A stretch of DNA of 64,000 nucleotides from Pseudisothecium myosuroides (Eukaryota; Streptophyta; Bryopsida; Hypnales; Lembophyllaceae): NCBI GenBank assembly GCA_951799445.1, contig OX637287.1, positions 4,402,001 to 4,466,000 of the forward strand, written 5' to 3'. The first letter of the stretch is position 1. Every line of letters begins with the position of its first letter. This document shows positions 24,138 to 36,233 of the stretch, in pieces. Below the pieces are notes generated by a model. It did not search any database, was not told the origin of the DNA, and saw only the letters and a program-made list of their open reading frames with translations. A program made the position numbers and the translations under genes.

Positions 24138-25443
24138 AGACTCGTTTTTGCCTTTCTACTGCATTCATGGGGGCTTCTACCCTTTAGCTAGTGTAGTCTC
24201 CGTAGGTTTTGGCAAGCGTCGTTAGTCTACTACACTGATATGTCACACCGTTTTGAATTAGCGCAGCATGAAATTTCCTTGTATTGTATCAGTGTCCACA
24301 AAAATAATTTTTTGTGGTGACATTAATTTTCTAGGTGACTTTTCTCCCCACTATTAGGACAAATCTGTGTACTGGAGCCATTTGGGGCAGGCGTTTGCAG
24401 GTTGGAATTTGAATATTTCTTTTACTAAGGTTGTTAATGTTGTAGAGCCTAATTTGAACTTTGTGCTCATTAGAGTACTATGGACTACTTTTACAGAAGT
24501 AGTTCATTCTCGTTGCCTCATCAGGAGCTGCAGGAATCTTTGGTTACAGTATATTGAGCTCGAGGATGAGTTACTGTGTGTTTTCAGGGCTGTTTCAGAC
24601 AAGGAGAGTCGTAGCATAGGTAGATTGTTGCAGCATGAGCTTGTTTGTGTGTTTTCTCCTTTGCAGCTTTTAAAGATTCGTCGTTTGAATTTATACTCTC
24701 AGTCTATGTGAGTGGTGATTTTTGTAACGCTTCTGCAATTTTAAGTGGAGTACCAAATGGTGTAGTATCGAGTAATTGCAATCTTTTGCCAACGGCCTTA
24801 CGATGATCATGTATGTACTCTTCTTGTGAGCCTTTCGCTAATCAAACCATGGGTGGATACCACCGCCTAATTAGAATGAGAGGTTGCGGCATAAGTTTCA
24901 AGCTTTCTTTTATTAGGTTATATTGAAGTTCAGGTTTTTGAAGTTTTGCTTTCGAAAAGAGGAGTGCCACTCTGGGTGAAATCGAACCAATTACCTATCT
25001 TATAAAAACTAGTGTTTGTGAGGAGAAATGGTAAGTATATTCCCATCCCACACGTTAATTGATAAACCTTGTGTTATGTGATAACCCCTCCAAAACACAT
25101 CCTGAAAGGAAATTCAAAACTCATTCCCTAGCATCCAACACCTTTAGAGGTGTGTAAGTGAATGATGATGCTTACTGTTTGCATTGAATAGGCTTCATCA
25201 AAATCTGTTCACCGAAAAAGAATGTGCAAATAACGTCCTCACGTAAGTCAGTGACACCTGCAATGCAAGTTCACTCTTGTTCCATGTTCTTTACCAATTC
25301 TGAATAACTTTAGTATTATTGGGCCACAAAATGGGTCAGAGCATGTGTGTCCTTTGAGCATCATCAATGCATAACAGCAACGGCCTGGAAAACTAAATGA
25401 TTTTTGAATGATTGATATGGAATTAGAACTTGAGAGCATTATC
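24138..25443. other. No gene seen
   Basis: The first part is probably the remaining TPR 3-prime flank. A 114-codon plus-strand frame at 24367-24711 has ordinary AT-rich composition and no motif, and is not called. Confidence 0.4.
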
Positions 25444-26387
25444 TCCTAAAGGTCCAAATAATGTTCTTTGGGCAACATAGCGATTTTGGGCAGCTCACTG
25501 TGAACATTATTTTTTTATTTTTTTTCTCTGAAATTTTCATACAACATGTGGTCAAGGAGTAGTTTTAAGGCACAACATTTTTCATAACTTTTGACTACAT
25601 GATTAAAAAGTTATTATATGATATGTAGTTTCTATTGCTTAGCAGGCAGCCTGAGCGATTAAAAAAAAATCATTTTCTTAAGAAATAAAAATTTGAAATT
25701 AATTTGTTTTTTTTAATTTTTGTGTATGTGGAAAGCTTTGAATCTTTCCATTTTGATTAATGAGATGAAAGTTATGAGGAGTTTTAGTTTGCTAGTAGTT
25801 ACAAAATCTCTATTCTAAAATAAACTTTGAAATCCTTTATTTAACTCAATTTTCAATATTTCTAAAAAAAATTTAAAAAAAATTGGGTGTAGATTGTTTA
25901 TTACATAGTACAACATTACCACCATTAGAATTGGCATTTTTCAATTCTATAACTAAAATCTCAATAATTTAGTATTTTAAATCATATTCTACTTGTTTCT
26001 ATAAATTACTTTTTTCAAGCATAATTACGAAATTTTTTTTGTTGAAATTTTTTATATGTATTCCCAACTTATTTTTTCAACATATTATGAAGAGTATAAG
26101 TTGTAGGATCTACAAATTTTTGTGTGAAAAGTTCAAAAGATGAAGTTTAACCATTTGGGAAGATTTGAAAACATTTAAAAATAAAACTAAGCGGCTTGAT
26201 CTTGCAATTGATAAGGTTTCTTATTCAGAAATTTTATGAACGTGTACTCTATTGGAACAAGTTAACAAAAGGATCATACAGTTGAATTTGTTAATGAATA
26301 AAAATAGATGAAGATTTTAGCATTGCTTTGGGTTTGACTACTGTTAAGCAGTGTTGTGTCCCAAAACATCAAATGCATTTAGGAATT
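25444..26387. mobile_element. TTAA-family element, degenerate copy
   Basis: It begins as ctcctaaaggtccaaataatg and runs collinear with the clean copy at 46086-47018: caacatagcgattttgggca, agctcactg/agctcattg, cataacttttgactacat and more. It is also collinear with the copy at 61457-63391 (ggatcatacagttgaatttg versus ggatcctacagttggatttg). The right end is eroded (near gcatttaggaatta), so the boundary is approximate. Confidence 0.45.
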
Positions 26388-27605
26388 ATTATTGAAAATA
26401 CATCAATAAAAAATTACATAAATAAGACACAAGGAAATTTGGATTTGGGCTTTTGATGATCCAAAAAGAGTCTATAAAAGGTAGGTTAATAAGACAAAAG
26501 AATTATAGATGAATACATAAAATTGTGGTTAAGAAAGAAAAATGAACAAATTCTTTGTTAAGCACAATTTACTATGGCTCAAGAAAAATTGGCATTGTAA
26601 TATTGCAACATTTGGCCTGTTATTTGTATGATTTTTTTCTTCTTAGAGCATCATCAAGCACCCTCAAGAACTACTACATGCATGGCAAATACATTAGGGG
26701 CATTACTAAGATTTTAGTTTTAGCAGTAGAACAAGGCTTACTTCACATGCAACGAGTTTTTCATTTTTATTGTGGACAATATTTTTGACAACAAAACTTT
26801 GTCAAAAATTTAATATGTAAATCATTCAATAACATCCAAACCATTTCGATTTGCCATGGTGGCCAAAACAAAGTATGGAGACAAATTTTCATTTTCAATT
26901 GCCACTACTAAAATATATACAATCCCCAATCATTCCAATTACAACCCTTTTGGATCCTAGTGTAGTGAAATTGTAAAGGATTGGCATTACATGACATTTT
27001 AATCATTGAAGGTCCAAGGGTTTTAGACAAAAACATAAATGTTGTAAAATATAGGTTTTATAATTTCTTTAAAGATTGTATCAAAGGTGACAATGTTAAG
27101 CATCAAAATCAAAAAGTATTTGGAATTGTATTTTTGATGAATTTTGAAGTTAAATCTTCAACTTAATAGTTTTGAAGTTTTAACTATACAAATATTTAGA
27201 ATTTGATTTTTTATATGATTGGTTAAAATTGCGACTTCAATTCATTTGTGAAAAGGCATAAAGTTTAACAATGAGAACACCAATATTTTCTCTAAATAGC
27301 AAATAACAACACTAGATATCTCGGAAGGAAGGAAGGAAGTTCCTGAATTGCTTCACTTGTGGTTGCACACCTTCTCTGCCAATTTTGTTACGTACATTTG
27401 AACCTTTTGTCCACAATGTAGTAGTCTTTCAGAACAATCCTTGGTTCTAGACTTTACTTGCCGATGGAAGCTCGCTAGTGAACCTAATTGTGTGTTTTTG
27501 AATCAATTTTAAGCTACTCACGTTTTCCATCGTTGCATTGTTGTAGGAATGTGACGAATGTACATAACCTTCGAGCAAGGACTTTCACATTCAGGGCAAC
27601 AATGC
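26388..27605. other. Gene-free AT-rich stretch
   Basis: Only short open frames of no recognisable character. A short (GGAA)n run occurs near 27325. Confidence 0.4.
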
Positions 27606-28437
27606 AAAAATGTCCCTTCCAACCCCTCTTTGAAATTTGTGCATAACTTTTTATTGGGGACTCGAAATCTCAAACAGATTTTTGGAAGATGAATATTGGC
27701 TTTATTTTACAACTTTTTTTAGTTCAATTTTTTTTGAAAAAAGTTATTCTATGCTGCCTAAATGAGGTCTGAAATTTTACTTTTTAACTACAATTTCAAC
27801 TTTTGACTTAACTATGAGTCCCTTCCAACCCCTCTCTAACATTTGACCATAACTTTTGATTGAAAGCTCAAAATCTCAAACGGATTTTTGGAGATGAAAG
27901 TTAGTTTCATTTTACATATTAACTTAGTTCAATTTTTTTTGAAAAAGGTTAATCAACATTGCCTAAATGAGGTCTAAAATTCTACCTTTTAACCACAATT
28001 CCAACTTTTGACTTGACTATAACTAGCTAATAATCCTCACTTCACATATCCCATATAGATTGTCCTACCTCCTACCACCCCACTTGTATAAAGGCCTTGT
28101 CTTCACTTCCCTTCTATCACCACGGTAAGCACCATTCAAAGTTTAATTGCAATATGCATTGAATTTATTGGAATATAGTGGTGAATTTTGGTATTCAAAG
28201 TTCAATTGCTATATATATCGAATTACTTTGAATGTAGTGTTCATTTTTTTAAAGTTAAATTTTAAATTGCAAAATTTATTTTGGAAACTTTAATTAATTA
28301 TTCGGTACTAATTTGTTGGCTATTGACATGGTAGCCATGCTTATGTGGCAGGATTTGATGACGTGGTAGTTTATGTGGCAAATTATTGAATAATAATAAT
28401 ATTTTAAATTTTTTGACAAAATCAAGATATAAAATCA

Positions 28438-28458
28438 ATATATATATATATATATATA

Positions 28459-28459
<1 letters not shown>
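28438..28459. repeat. (TA)n tract
   Basis: An uninterrupted AT dinucleotide run of about 22 bp directly abuts the long TG microsatellite. Confidence 0.9.

Positions 28460-28460
<1 letters not shown>

Positions 28461-28540
<80 letters not shown>
28461..28540. repeat. (TG)40 microsatellite
   Basis: Forty perfect TG units without interruption, inside the arm of the CACTA-like half-element that ends at 28643. Such purity indicates a young, length-variable locus and a potential Z-DNA former. Open frames across it on both strands are artefacts. Confidence 0.97.
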
Positions 28541-28545
<5 letters not shown>

Positions 28546-28643
28546 TGATTTTTGTCCAAATCAAAATGTTCTAATCAACTATCCTAACTAACATATATAA
28601 GTTGATTATCATGTTGGATTGGACACTGTTTTTTCTTGTAGTG

Positions 28644-29747
28644 ATAAAAGCTAATTTATCTTGTATACTCATTCCTACAAGATATTAGACTTTTCGAAAA
28701 ACAAAATTATACTCATATTTATTCAAACATAGTATTGAAATTGTGCTTCCAGAAGATAATATTTGAATAAAATCCTAACCTAGACATGGTATTAGTAGAA
28801 ACCACAAGTACCAATCTTATTTCTACAATATCTAATCTTTGATTTAGGAATGTCTATCATGCACCTTTTATCAATACTATAAACTTACATGCACACAAAT
28901 GAACCATTATGAGTTTGAAATTCTCTTGCTATTAAATCAAAATCTCTTCTAATCAACTAAATCCAAGAGATTGACAACCTTAGACCAACTTTGTTGCAAT
29001 CAATTTGCAAATGTAAAACCCTAAATATGGATTCTAAACAATGAAGCAATGTATGTGGCTCAAATTTCATGACAACTTTTCAAACTACAAAAGACATACA
29101 TATCATATTATCACTCAGTAATTTCTACAAAAGGAGTGAATTACAAAGTAATTTTAATCCATATTGATCAATTGTTAACCAACAAGCACAAAACCATAAA
29201 AAATTTGGATTCACAAAAAATACATCGTTGGGAGACCAAGAGAGAATGTCTGCAGTTCAAAGAATACTCTTTGGGGCATTACAGGTTTTGAGTTAAGTGC
29301 AATCAATATCCTAAAACAACTACCATACTCTACCAGCAATAGACATCCTCGACTGCAAGCGTAGAAAGCAAAACAAGCATCTACTACCAACAAATTGATC
29401 TCATGGAAAACCATTTCGAGGCCCAAAGGAATAACAACATGACAATCCCAGTTAGACCTTGAGTTATGCTACAATTGCCACTCTAGTGCTCCCAAAGACA
29501 TGCTCAAATGCTCTATAAGGAAGCTAGAGAAGTTTCGAGATATTGCTGCCAACCTTCCAACTTTAGCCTGCTCAGCACTTACTAGAGTGCCAACTGCAGA
29601 GTTTTGTTTGAACTCCATCGATCATATCTGCGCTTCCACACAAATGACAATGAGTCAAGCCAAGGGTTGGAGACATTTGCAGATATTTTTGGTAACATAT
29701 GAGACTTCAATATGGGCATAGGGTTTAGAAATCCCAGTTCAGTGAAC
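28644..29747. other. No firm gene; possible gene fragment at 29500-29721
   Basis: A plus-strand frame reads CYNCHSSAPKDMLKCS and then IRKLEKFRDIAANLPTLACS, running to a stop at 29721. Its composition is more protein-like than its surroundings, and the complete CACTA-like element sits 30 bp downstream. I could not assign a family. Confidence 0.25.
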
Positions 29748-29750
29748 AAT

Positions 29751-31652
29751 CACTACTAGAAAATGGGGTCCAAAATAACATTGTTTTTGTTGTATTCTGT
29801 TGAGACTAACAAGCTGTTTTGCGAAAAGGACTATATTGCTAAAGCGGATTTTGGATCACCATAGAATAACACAAATTGTGTTGTTTGTGAAAAGAAAAAA
29901 TTTGAGCAGGCTGACGTGGTAAGGTGTACATGAGATAAAATGGCAAATTATTATTAATTTGTTACACATGGTTTAAAAAAATCTATATTATCTAAAATTA
30001 TTTATTATAATGATTATTATGATGATTATAAACTATTATTAGTAATAATTATAATATCAACAAGAAATTTATGATTTTTTGAAAATCCGCAACGTAAGTA
30101 AAGATCACCAGTATACAAATATACACCTAAAATTGATTTGAAGTTTTGAAAGTAGATTTTGCACTTTAGGATTTAATATTATATAAGCCAACAATTCACT
30201 TCAAGTTATTCATTTCATTTTGCAATTGAACTTTGGATGCAACTTGTCATGGTGTCCAATAAGCAGAGAAGACAAGGCCTTTATACTAGTGGGGTGGTAG
30301 GAGGTAAGACAACCAATATGGGATAGGATAAGGAGGAGCTCAACTACTCATAGTTAAGTCACAACTTGAAGTAGAAATTGTGATTAAAGCAGAATTTTAG
30401 ACCTCATTTAGGCATAGTAGATTAACTTTTTTTGAAAAACTTTGAACTAAAAAAAGTTGGAAAATCATGGCAACTTTCATTTCCAAAAATCCTTTTGAGA
30501 TTTAGACATTCCAATCAAAATTTATGGCCAAATTTCAGATACAGTTTGGAAGGGACATTTTCTTTGACAATTTCAAACATCCTATCTGAAATTTGGCCAC
30601 AACTTTTAGTTGAGCTCCTCCTTATCCTATCCCATATTGGTTGTCTTACCTCCTACCCTCCCACTACCGTAATGTGACATGGGCTTCGTCTTTGCAATGA
30701 TGAAATAATTATTTTTTTTAGCCAAAGTGTTTCGTTCATACTAATATGAATTAATGATGATTTCGTTTTTGTAGTCTTGTAATTATTTCTCAATTTGTCA
30801 TTTCTTCATTATGATCGAAATGTCTTGTCCTTTCAAGCAAATGATGCATGCACAAGTGGGCTTTGAAACTGTTCAAGGTACTATAGTGGTTCATTTATTT
30901 GTTAATGGTATTGTTAACGATTCAAGGTATTAAATATATATAGAATGTATAGTGAAATATGCAATGTATATGGACTCTTGACATTTTGAGCATGTTGGAC
31001 ACAAATTCAAAACCCTTCCAACACTCACTCTTTATTAGTAAAGTTTTTGTCAAAGCTCTTACTTATTATCCACAAATTTTGTTATTTGTCTCTTAACATT
31101 TTATAGAAATTCGTTTTTGACATTAATGAATTAATAAAAAACAAAACCCATGTTACACTACGGTAGTATAAAGGCCTTGTCTTCTCTGCTCATTGAACAC
31201 CATGACAAGTTGCATCCAAAGTTCAATTGCAAAATGAAATGAATAACTTGAAGTGAATTGTTGGCTTATATAATATTAAATCCTAAAGTGCAAAATCTAC
31301 TTTTGAAATCTTAATTGATTGGTTTTAATTAATTAATGCATTGATGTAGTAGTCCTTCCCGTGTAGTAGGTCTATTGATGTGGCAGCCTTGCCTATGTGG
31401 TAGATTATGCCTACCTGGCAAATTTTTAAGTAATAATATTTTTTTGGTATTAATAATAATAATAATAATTTTTGATGATGTGGCAATTGATCTTAACTGA
31501 CGTGGCACATTTATGAGGACATTCATCATACGTGGTAGTATCAACTAAACTATGCTAAAAAGTGTCCGAAATAAGACGTCCTAATCAACCCTCTTTATTA
31601 ACAAAACTATACTAAATCTATGCTAAAATGGACATCGATTTCTCTAGTAGTG
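29751..31652. mobile_element. Complete fold-back CACTA-like element, 1902 bp (copy A)
   Basis: It starts CACTACTAGAAAATGG and ends so that the reverse strand starts CACTACTAGAGAAATCG. It is flanked by the 3-bp target duplication AAT (29748-29750 and 31653-31655), as expected for CACTA (En/Spm) elements. The two arms are inverted copies of each other (gtataaaggccttgtcttc appears in both). They meet at a hairpin tip: GGCCAAATTTCAGATA at 30526-30541, a 41-bp loop (30542-30582), and the inverse at 30583-30598. No transposase is encoded. A separate TA-flanked element is nested in the right arm. Confidence 0.8.
30667..31163. mobile_element. Nested TA-flanked MITE, 497 bp
   Basis: Its ends are CCGTAATGTGACATGGG and, read inward, CCGTAGTGTAACATGGG. 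It is flanked by TA at 30665-30666 and 31164-31165. Removing it restores the uninterrupted arm sequence CCCACTAGTATAAAGG that is present in the copy at 39291-40083. TA duplication suggests a Tc1/mariner-type mobiliser. It inserted after the host CACTA-like element. Confidence 0.75.
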
Positions 31653-31655
31653 AAT

Positions 31656-31875
31656 GCATCTATGCTCACTTGCATGACAACAAATTGATTGTGCCTACTA
31701 TGGAGCAGATAACAAATGTATACTCTACATTGCAGAGATTGAGGCAGCAAGCTTGAGATGATAAACTTAAAATAAACATCACATGCACCTAGGGTTGATA
31801 TAACAAGCTAAAATACTGCATTGCATTTGTAACACCTGATGATGCAGTTGAGGTTAGGGTTACATACCAGTGATT
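31656..31875. other. No feature supported
   Basis: Short stretch between the CACTA-like element and a decayed coding fragment. A 26-codon plus-strand frame (LHDNKLIVPTMEQITNVYS) is too short to judge. Confidence 0.3.
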
Positions 31876-32218
31876 TTAAGCGACATCACTTGCCAACATC
31901 GCCTTTGCCACTTTCACCATGACAAGCGCTGCAGCCCATATAGCATCGTATGCACTGTTCTGTAAGATGTCTTCTTTAAATTTGGCCAACATGATGTCCC
32001 AAATGTTGGCAACTGCATTTTCCAACGGGTGTCTAACAACATTTCTCATCTACATCCAGGTGAAGCACTTATACCACTGTTTCATAGACAGTTTGGGTGA
32101 ACTTTGCATTGGGAGTCATCACCCTTGCCCAAGCAGGCGAAAATTTGGAGCAATCAAACTTGTTCCCCACCATGTGACGATTCTTCACGGATGTACTTGG
32201 AGCCACCACCCATGCCAT
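31876..32218 (-). pseudogene. Decayed coding fragment, possibly receptor ligand-binding domain
   Basis: Two adjacent minus-strand frames look like one broken protein. At 32218-32069 the frame reads MAWVVAPSTSVKNRHMVGNK... to TQTVYETVV and a stop. At 32049-31876 it reads VVRHPLENAVANIWDIMLAK... to YDAIWAAALVMVKVAKAML and a stop. A frameshift lies between them, and the 19-bp gap is too short for an intron. The string AYDAIWAAAL recalls the conserved AYDAIWA(L)AL of ANF-receptor type (GABA-B or glutamate-receptor-like) ligand-binding domains; this is a weak resemblance only. No flanking exons were found. Confidence 0.3.
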
Positions 32219-32332
32219 CTACCTTAATTTTACACAAAATGAACAAAATCCAAACCAAAGCTCTGAAACCGCACACACACAAAAACTCATTTGGATCAGC
32301 CTCCAGACACTCTACACCCTAATTCTGAAAAG

Positions 32333-33051
32333 TGTTGGAACACAACCGAGCACATATTAGGGTTTCATTACTCTTGGATGACCTTCATCCATATGACTAT
32401 TCATTCATCTCAGGATTGTCTATTTTGACGTGACGTTGGCTTTTCCCGTTGGGATGTCCGTCAACGTCGGTCCGAACTTGTCAGGATTTACGTCAGCCAA
32501 AAAAAAAGAAAATTGGATCCCGGCGGACGTTGGGTTTGGATCCTGATGTACCGTCGGTCAGACGGACGTCCGGACGTGACGTGACAGGGACAACCCTGAT
32601 TCATCTAGTTCTTTAGTTTAGGGTTAAACTAATGTGTATATAATCCAGGTTTAAGCCCTGGTTAAGCAATGCATTCTTTTATCACGACTATCATTGTTTG
32701 CTTAGCACTACGTTTCTACATGGTATCAGAGTTGGAAAATAGATCCTCTAGTTCAGTCATAGACACTTGAGTGATTAAGTTTCTAGTCTCTATAGCACCT
32801 CATTCTTGTAAGAAGTTAGATAGACACTTTGAGTTACTGCAACTTTCTTTACAGTGTCAAGTTGATACTATTAGACGGTGCCGCTCATAGTTCTAAAATG
32901 ACATCATTGTTTACAAGTCAAACGAAGAGATGGACCCTAGTATCAAGGACGTGCCTTAAACTAATGTGTATATAATCTAGGCTTAAGCCCTGGTTAACAA
33001 TGCATTCTTTTATTACGATTTTCATCGTTTGCTTAGCACTGCATTTCTACA
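32333..33051 (+). mobile_element. Internally deleted Copia-type LTR retrotransposon, 719 bp
   Basis: The left LTR (32333-32720) begins TGTTGGAACA and ends CA. It is followed at once by TGGTATCAGAG (32721-32731), the usual plant primer-binding site complementary to initiator tRNA-Met. Only about 230 bp of interior remain, with no gag or pol. The 3-prime 95 bp of a second LTR (about 32956-33051, cttaaactaatgtgtatata...) closes the element. A 5-bp duplication AAAAG flanks it (32328-32332 and 33052-33056). The left LTR contains a CpG-rich block (about 32425-32590) unlike the rest. Confidence 0.8.
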
Positions 33052-33056
33052 AAAAG

Positions 33057-36000
33057 TGGGAGACGACTCAAAAGAGAACACCTAAACAGGGGACGTTAAA
33101 CCTGTTCGACGAAGTGGGACCAGTTGGGTGGATTCACCCCATGAAAAAATGCAGGAACTTTTTAATTGTCACACAATTTTGTTTTTGCAAATTCTGAATT
33201 CATATTTGCAATCAGAGACCCCAAATTAGCTAGGAAAAGTCTATAACAAGACCACGGTAGATTTCCCCTCTCATACAGACCATCTTTTCAAGTTCTGTTG
33301 TGACTTCTAAGTGAACCAATGAGTGTTAAAATAACTACACCTAAAATTGCACAGTTAAGCTTTGTGGCATGATCAATATGCTCTAAAAAATGAACAACAA
33401 GTTTTGTATATTTGTATGTGGATGAAGGACTATGAATCAAAATGCAAGTGGTTTCATAATTTTTGAATGCATTGTGAATTAGTTACAAATATTCAAAGAT
33501 ACAAGGAATAGGATGTTAAAAGTGTCATCTAGGTGATGCCAAAATCAATTTGATGCACATGAAGAAATGACAAAGAGAAAAAGTTAAATTAACAAAAACT
33601 GTACCCAAAATGGACCACTTGGGAGGTTACCACCTCTATAGTTTTATTAGTAGAGCTGCACACTACTCAAATGGACCTTAATTCCATTTTACATTTGTCT
33701 TTTAATGTGTACAATTTTGAGTTTTCTCCCAATTCATTTTCCCTTCAAAAATAGGGGTTGATTTTGAGGACTGGTCCATTTTAGATGTAGTTACCTTAGT
33801 CACCATAATTATGGCGATGGGCTAGCTCATGCCTTGCATGATGATTCTTGTTGAAAGCCACACACACAACATGCAAAGGATTCTTTTAAGTTTTTGATTT
33901 AATTTTTGATTACAAATGAAAGCTTGTTAGAATTTTTAGAGCACCCAAATTATGTGTGCATTAGTACTTGGCAATATATCAACCTTCCATCTGTCCCTTT
34001 AAAACTGAGGGTCTAAAATCATGCATTGCCTTTGTAGAGGCCACTTGCCTTACGGATGCTCTTAAATTAGGGGCTTTGAGGTAAGCAACCTATATTAGTG
34101 CCAATTTATGGTCATTACAAGTCAATAGCTAGAATGCATTTGAAATTTTAAGATGTCCACTATTGATACGTCATGACACAAATATCGAAGCTTTTGAATT
34201 GTGATACAAATGGGGTCTTTTAGCCTAAGTTACTATGTCGGTTTTGTTTAGAATTTAACACAATCTACCTATCAACTTTCTAAACTTTGAGAGCTCATTA
34301 CTCCATTTTCTATTTACAAATTCTTTCACACATGTAGCAAAGTTGAATTCCCCTCCATTGCATTGTACTAGAATAGAACCTTGCACTTCTTCCATTCTTA
34401 TTCACTAGATACAATATATTTTAATTGTAGCAAATTTTTGCTCAATGGCAATGATGGAAAAAAGATTTGCAATATTTTGTGAGATATTCTCAATTTTTGA
34501 ATGGATGATATTGCCACAATTCTACTAAATTAGGATAATATTGCCACATTTGGATGAACTCATGAACATACATATATTTGGATGAATTGTTGATTTTTCC
34601 TCTATATTTAAGTGAATGTATTGGTAAATGAAAAGAGCTTCTTCACTATAATAATCAAGGTTGCCAAGATACACCACTGTGGTGAGTGTGGTCGTGGTTG
34701 ACATTTCTTGTCAAATGTTGAATTAAAGTTGGAAAAATAAGGTTTGATAGATGCTAGAAAAAGAGTATTATTAAGAATTCTAATTTTTTATATGTAATTT
34801 CTTAAATAATAATAATTTTATAAAATTTTGGTATTTATTTTTAAAATTATATTTTGCCATACAAGTACACCATGAATCGTCACTGTAGGAATGAAAATTG
34901 GCCCATTGATGAATTGGTGCCAATTTGGGAATCTCATTGCACGATTTTAGGAATGGTTGGAGACTGAGTTTGATTTGGAAGTAGACAAAATTTTGATGTA
35001 ATTAATGTGGAGTTATGGGTGGTTAGAGACTTTGTATCATCCTAGGCAATTATATGCACCATGTTCTAATAGTTTAAGGTTAGCACACCTTCATTTTGGA
35101 CTCCATTTGCACCATTAAAGGACAAGTGTTTGACATTTTGTGGTTGTACCCATTGATTCAAGTAGCAACCTACTATTGTGATCTTTAGAAAATCATATCT
35201 AATTTAGTTTAACTCTAAAAATTACAAATCAAATTATGATGGATGTGTCTCCTTCTCTTCCTTCTCTGAAAATTTGTTAAAAAATGCTTTGATTAGCATA
35301 AAAGACATCCTAAGTCAAAATGCTCTTAAATGGGCAGTTTCTGCACTTCCTACCTTAGAGCATCTCTTGCAACCCTCTAAATACAACAACCCCTCTAGAT
35401 TTTGGATGATAAGCACATCGTTTTTAGTATGTGTCAGCTTCTACCTTCAATTTGGCCCGCCAAATTTGTCATGTTTGAAGAAGTCGCTAACCCCTCTACA
35501 AGCTATATTTTCTTCTAGGATTAATAAGTCGTCATAGTAAAGGATAGCTTACTTTTTACTTTTGCAAGTTATGTGACTTGTGATTGGTTGGAAGTATATT
35601 TTAGTGAGTTGTATCATTGGGGATACAAAGTCACCATCCCTTATAAAGTGAAGAAATGTTAATTGAAGGGGTCGAGGTATTTGGAGGGTGGTAGGAGGTG
35701 CTCTTAACAATTAGGTTGCCTTACTTCAAGAAAGTTACTTTATAAGCCATCAAAGTCAACAAATATTTCTACAGATTTTTTTGTTTGTATACATGGAGGT
35801 TTATGCGTCCCAATTACAATAATATTTAATTCAAAAGTCGTGAATTCTTGTACAGAAACAATAAACATTTCCATAGTGTAGAATGTCGAGGAATTAGTGA
35901 AGGGCTACCTAATTTCACTATTTTGTTTACATGCTCTGAAGGCCATATTCTGGATGATGAACTGAATCCTTGATGGCAACGTTTGTTTAAATGATTTCCC

Positions 36001-36111
36001 ATTCATCAAGAGTAATACTTCAATCTATGAAAGACAATCTTCTTCTATAATGAACTTCAAGAAATTGAGGTAAAGAACATAATTATACAAAGATAAGAGC
36101 AAAAATTAAAA

Positions 36112-36143
<32 letters not shown>

Positions 36144-36229
36144 GACTAGAACGTTTAATTATGAAGTTGCTGAAAGTAAAACTAAATTTCTTTCCTACCT
36201 TATCCCAAATACTAAATATGCATGTTATA
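33057..36229. other. Gene-free AT-rich stretch
   Basis: No supported gene. The region 33100-33250 is an inverted relative of the repeated passage at 21300-21910. An (AAAT)n microsatellite of about 35 bp lies at 36107-36142. Confidence 0.45.
36107..36142. repeat. (AAAT)n microsatellite
   Basis: A run of about eight to nine AAAT/AATA units. Confidence 0.9.
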
Positions 36230-36233
36230 TTAA

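Larger units (their letters stand above)
27606..28643. mobile_element. Fold-back CACTA-like element, right half only (copy C)
   Basis: The right terminus reads inward CACTACAAGAAAAAACAGTG at 28643. Inward lies the family landmark gtataaaggccttgtcttc (28086 onward), in the same orientation as the right arm of the complete copy at 29751-31652. The left side begins with loop-type sequence (aaaatgtcccttcc) and no left arm is present. The inner part holds a tandem pair of about 207 bp (27611-27817 and 27818 to about 28030). No coding. Confidence 0.5.

Noticed and set aside
28298..28574. Open frames of 62 and 88 codons across the TG tract
   Set aside because: Translation of a dinucleotide repeat (CVCV and HTHT runs).
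29500..29721. Possible tetraspanin-like fragment (LCYNCHSSAPKDMLKCS)
   Set aside because: The CYNC-type string recalls plant tetraspanins, but nothing before or after it fits, and no transmembrane segments are nearby.
30542..30582. An invertible DNA switch: the 41-bp loop is in opposite orientation in two copies
   Set aside because: Copy B as a whole lies in the opposite orientation to copy A (its outer end matches the right end of A), so the inverted loop follows from that and needs no site-specific inversion.
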